From assembly GCF_003261575.2 (NCBI RefSeq), contig NZ_CP036175.1:1426001-1490000 (forward strand): a DNA stretch of 64,000 bases. The letters run 5' to 3'. A program made the translations under genes and the position numbers. Below are positions 62,354 to 64,000 of the stretch, piece after piece. How positions within the stretch are numbered: the stretch's first letter is position 1; each line of letters opens with the position of its first letter. Below the pieces are notes generated by a model. That model ran no database searches. It was not told where the DNA came from and saw only the letters and a program-made list of their open reading frames with translations. This DNA comes from Klebsiella huaxiensis (GTDB lineage: Bacteria; Pseudomonadota; Gammaproteobacteria; Enterobacterales; Enterobacteriaceae).

Positions 62354-62737
62354 ATGATTACTGGTATCCAAATTACTAAAGCTGCAAACGACGACCTGCT
62401 GAACTCTTTCTGGCTGCTGGATAGTGAAAAAGGCGAAGCACGCTGCCTGTGCGCTAAAGCCGGTTATGCTGAAGATGACGTGGTTGCGGTAAGCAAACTG
62501 GGCGAGATCGAATACCGTGAAATTCCGGTAGACGTGAAACCGGAAGTTCGCGTTGAAGGTGGTCAGCACCTGAACGTAAACGTACTGCGTCGCGAAACGT
62601 TGATGGATGCGGTTGAACATCCGGAAAAATATCCGCAGCTGACTATTCGCGTATCTGGTTACGCGGTACGTTTTAACTCTCTGACTCCGGAACAGCAGCG
62701 CGATGTTATCGCCCGTACTTTTACCGAAAGCCTGTAA
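62354..62737 (+). CDS. grcA: Autonomous glycyl radical cofactor GrcA (YfiD)
   Basis: The 127-residue protein starts MITGIQITKAANDDLLNSFW. Its C-terminus (VSGYAVRFNSLTPEQQRDVI) is the glycyl-radical segment of pyruvate formate-lyase, with the radical Gly in SGYAVRF (G102). It restores activity to oxygen-cleaved PflB. The upstream FNR box fits anaerobic induction. A strong terminator follows; srmB converges. E. coli yfiE and yfiK, between grcA and srmB, are absent. Confidence 0.98.
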   Translation: MITGIQITKAANDDLLNSFWLLDSEKGEARCLCAKAGYAEDDVVAVSKLGEIEYREIPVDVKPEVRVEGGQHLNVNVLRRETLMDAVEHPEKYPQLTIRVSGYAVRFNSLTPEQQRDVIARTFTESL

Positions 62738-62754
62738 GATTAAGTTTTGATGTG

Positions 62755-62787
62755 AAAACGCCGGGATATCCCGGCGTTTTTTTTATT
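62755..62787. terminator. Terminator between grcA and srmB
   Basis: The hairpin AAAACGCCGGG-ATAT-CCCGGCGTTTT (62755-62780) is followed by a long T run on the plus strand and may also act for the convergent srmB gene. Confidence 0.88.
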
Positions 62788-64000
62788 TTTCGTTTGGCTG
62801 CTGCGGCGTATCGCTCCCGCTTGCCTTGCGACGCTTACCAATATTCTTGGTATCACGGTGACGTTTCTTCACGCGCGGCTTCTCTTTCTCTTTCTCTTTT
62901 TTCTCTGCACGCTTCGCTAATACTTTCTTAGATGGCTTACCAGTCTGCTTCTCGCTCGGTGCGCGAGTCGTTGGGCGCAGCTCATCGATGACTCGGGCTT
63001 TTAACGGCTCTTCAATATAACGGCCAATTTTGCCCAACAGCAGATGGTCATGAGCCTCAACCAGAGAAATGGCGACGCCTTTTTTCCCTGCGCGACCCGT
63101 TCGACCGATGCGGTGTAGATAAGTATCTGCGGTGCGCGGCATATCGAAGTTGATGACGTGGCTTACATCCGGAATATCGATACCACGAGCAGCGACATCA
63201 GTCGCAATCAGCACATTCATACGACCATCTGTCATACGTTTAATAGCTTCATTACGCTTTGCCTGAACCATCTCTCCTTCGAGCCAGCAGGTATTGATAC
63301 CCGCCTCACGCAACCAGCCTGCCAGTTCATGAACACGCTCGCGTTTACGCACAAAGACGATAGAACGTGTGGCATCAGGCTGCTTCAGTAAGTTAACGAG
63401 AAGTGCCGTTTTGTGTTTGATGTCATCAGCACGGTAGTACCACTGATGAATTTTCTTACGCTCGCGAGTGGAAGGGGTGGCAGAGACTTCTACCGGCTCT
63501 TCCAGCAGACGTTCAGCAAAGTCCTTAATCGCGTCGCCTTCGAGAGTGGCGGAGAACAACATAGTCTGCTTACGCCAGCGGGTTTCACCGGCAATATGTT
63601 CGATATCCTGAGCAAAACCCATGTCGACCATGCGATCTGCTTCATCAAGGATTAGCGTTTCAACGGCGCGGCAGTCGAAGTTTTCTTCTTTTATGTATTG
63701 CAGCAGGCGTCCGGTTGTAGCAACCACGATGTCCTGGTTCTCGCTGAACACTTCCGCGTGGTTCATATACGCTACGCCGCCGGTGATAGTGGCGATATCC
63801 AGATGAGTATGTTTTGCCAGTTCACGCGCATGGTCAGCAACCTGCATCGCCAGCTCACGAGTCGGCGTCAAGATGAGAATGCGCGGCGGACCGGACTTCT
63901 TGCGTGGAAAATCGAGCAGGTGCTGCAACGCTGGCAGCAAATACGCCGCTGTTTTACCGGTGCCGGTCGGGGCTGAACCGAGAATGTCACGGCCATCAAG
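62783..64000 (-). CDS. srmB: ATP-dependent RNA helicase SrmB, 5' end beyond the window
   Basis: The visible 405 residues start in LDGRDILGSAPTGTGKTAAY, so the Walker A motif APTGTGKT is included and about 38 N-terminal residues (with the Q motif) lie outside. Motifs: PTREL, LDEADRMVDMGF (DEAD), FSATLEG, and HRIGRTGRAGKKG. The C-terminus is a basic tail (KKVLAKRAEKKEKEKEKPRV and on). SrmB helps early assembly of the 50S subunit at low temperature. The frame is open to the window edge. Confidence 0.97.
   Translation of the reverse strand, partial: LDGRDILGSAPTGTGKTAAYLLPALQHLLDFPRKKSGPPRILILTPTRELAMQVADHARELAKHTHLDIATITGGVAYMNHAEVFSENQDIVVATTGRLLQYIKEENFDCRAVETLILDEADRMVDMGFAQDIEHIAGETRWRKQTMLFSATLEGDAIKDFAERLLEEPVEVSATPSTRERKKIHQWYYRADDIKHKTALLVNLLKQPDATRSIVFVRKRERVHELAGWLREAGINTCWLEGEMVQAKRNEAIKRMTDGRMNVLIATDVAARGIDIPDVSHVINFDMPRTADTYLHRIGRTGRAGKKGVAISLVEAHDHLLLGKIGRYIEEPLKARVIDELRPTTRAPSEKQTGKPSKKVLAKRAEKKEKEKEKPRVKKRHRDTKNIGKRRKASGSDTPQQPNEK

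Overview
The window is chromosomal DNA of a member of the Enterobacteriaceae. The right two thirds (about 20.3-64 kb) keep the gene order known from Escherichia coli around ssrA, grpE, ffh, trmD, aroF, pheA, clpB, rrnG, kgtP, pssA, ung and srmB. It is not E. coli itself. Genes are present that E. coli lacks here (a DUF2946/PepSY pair after rplS, an SMP-30 lactonase between tyrA and pheA), E. coli genes are absent (yfiL; yfiE and yfiK), and the 16S variable regions differ from E. coli. The insertion sequence is of the ISKpn26/IS5 type, common in Klebsiella and Enterobacter. I would say Klebsiella/Enterobacter/Kluyvera group without naming a species.

The left third (1-20.2 kb) is a genomic island next to ssrA (tmRNA), with a P4-type tyrosine integrase facing away from the tmRNA gene. 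Its left end lies outside the window. From ssrA leftwards it holds: the integrase; a large SF1 (Upf1-like) helicase; a 42-residue basic protein; a protein that appears to combine an HNH nuclease with two PD-(D/E)XK nuclease cores; an AbiH-family protein; and a rightward three-gene operon (TerB-domain protein, BrxD-like ATPase, Lhr/BrxHI-like helicase) that matches the Shango phage-defence system. The 5' end of the TerB gene is replaced by a complete 1196-bp ISKpn26-like element with a TTAG target duplication. Left of the IS is the familiar CP4-57/Ag43-island backbone, all leftward: two exported proteins (one IrmA-like), a small membrane protein, a DUF932 protein, a KlcA-type antirestriction protein, a RadC-like JAMM protein, DUF987, and a CbeA/CbtA (YeeU/YeeV) type IV toxin-antitoxin pair. 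The island is therefore largely phage-defence cargo with stabilisation and anti-restriction genes. A short related sequence recurs in the three intergenic gaps between the defence modules.

The core region contains the trans-translation pair ssrA/smpB; ratA-rnfH; bamE; recN with a perfect LexA box; nadK; grpE with a sigma-32 promoter; corC-like yfjD and ypjD; ffh; the rpsP-rimM-trmD-rplS operon; the YfiBNR (yfiB-dgcN-yfiR) cyclic-di-GMP module; aroF-tyrA behind TyrR boxes; pheA with its pheL attenuator; raiA; bamD; rluD-pgeF-clpB; a complete rRNA operon (16S, tRNA-Glu, 23S, 5S); kgtP with a consensus CRP site; yfiM, pssA, patZ, tapT, trxC, yfiF, ung, grcA with a perfect FNR box, and srmB, which runs off the right edge.

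The most interesting parts are the IS-decapitated Shango operon, the multi-nuclease protein, the uncharacterised helicase with its tiny basic neighbour, the repeated seam sequence between defence modules, and a palindromic mobile-looking repeat between ffh and rpsP.
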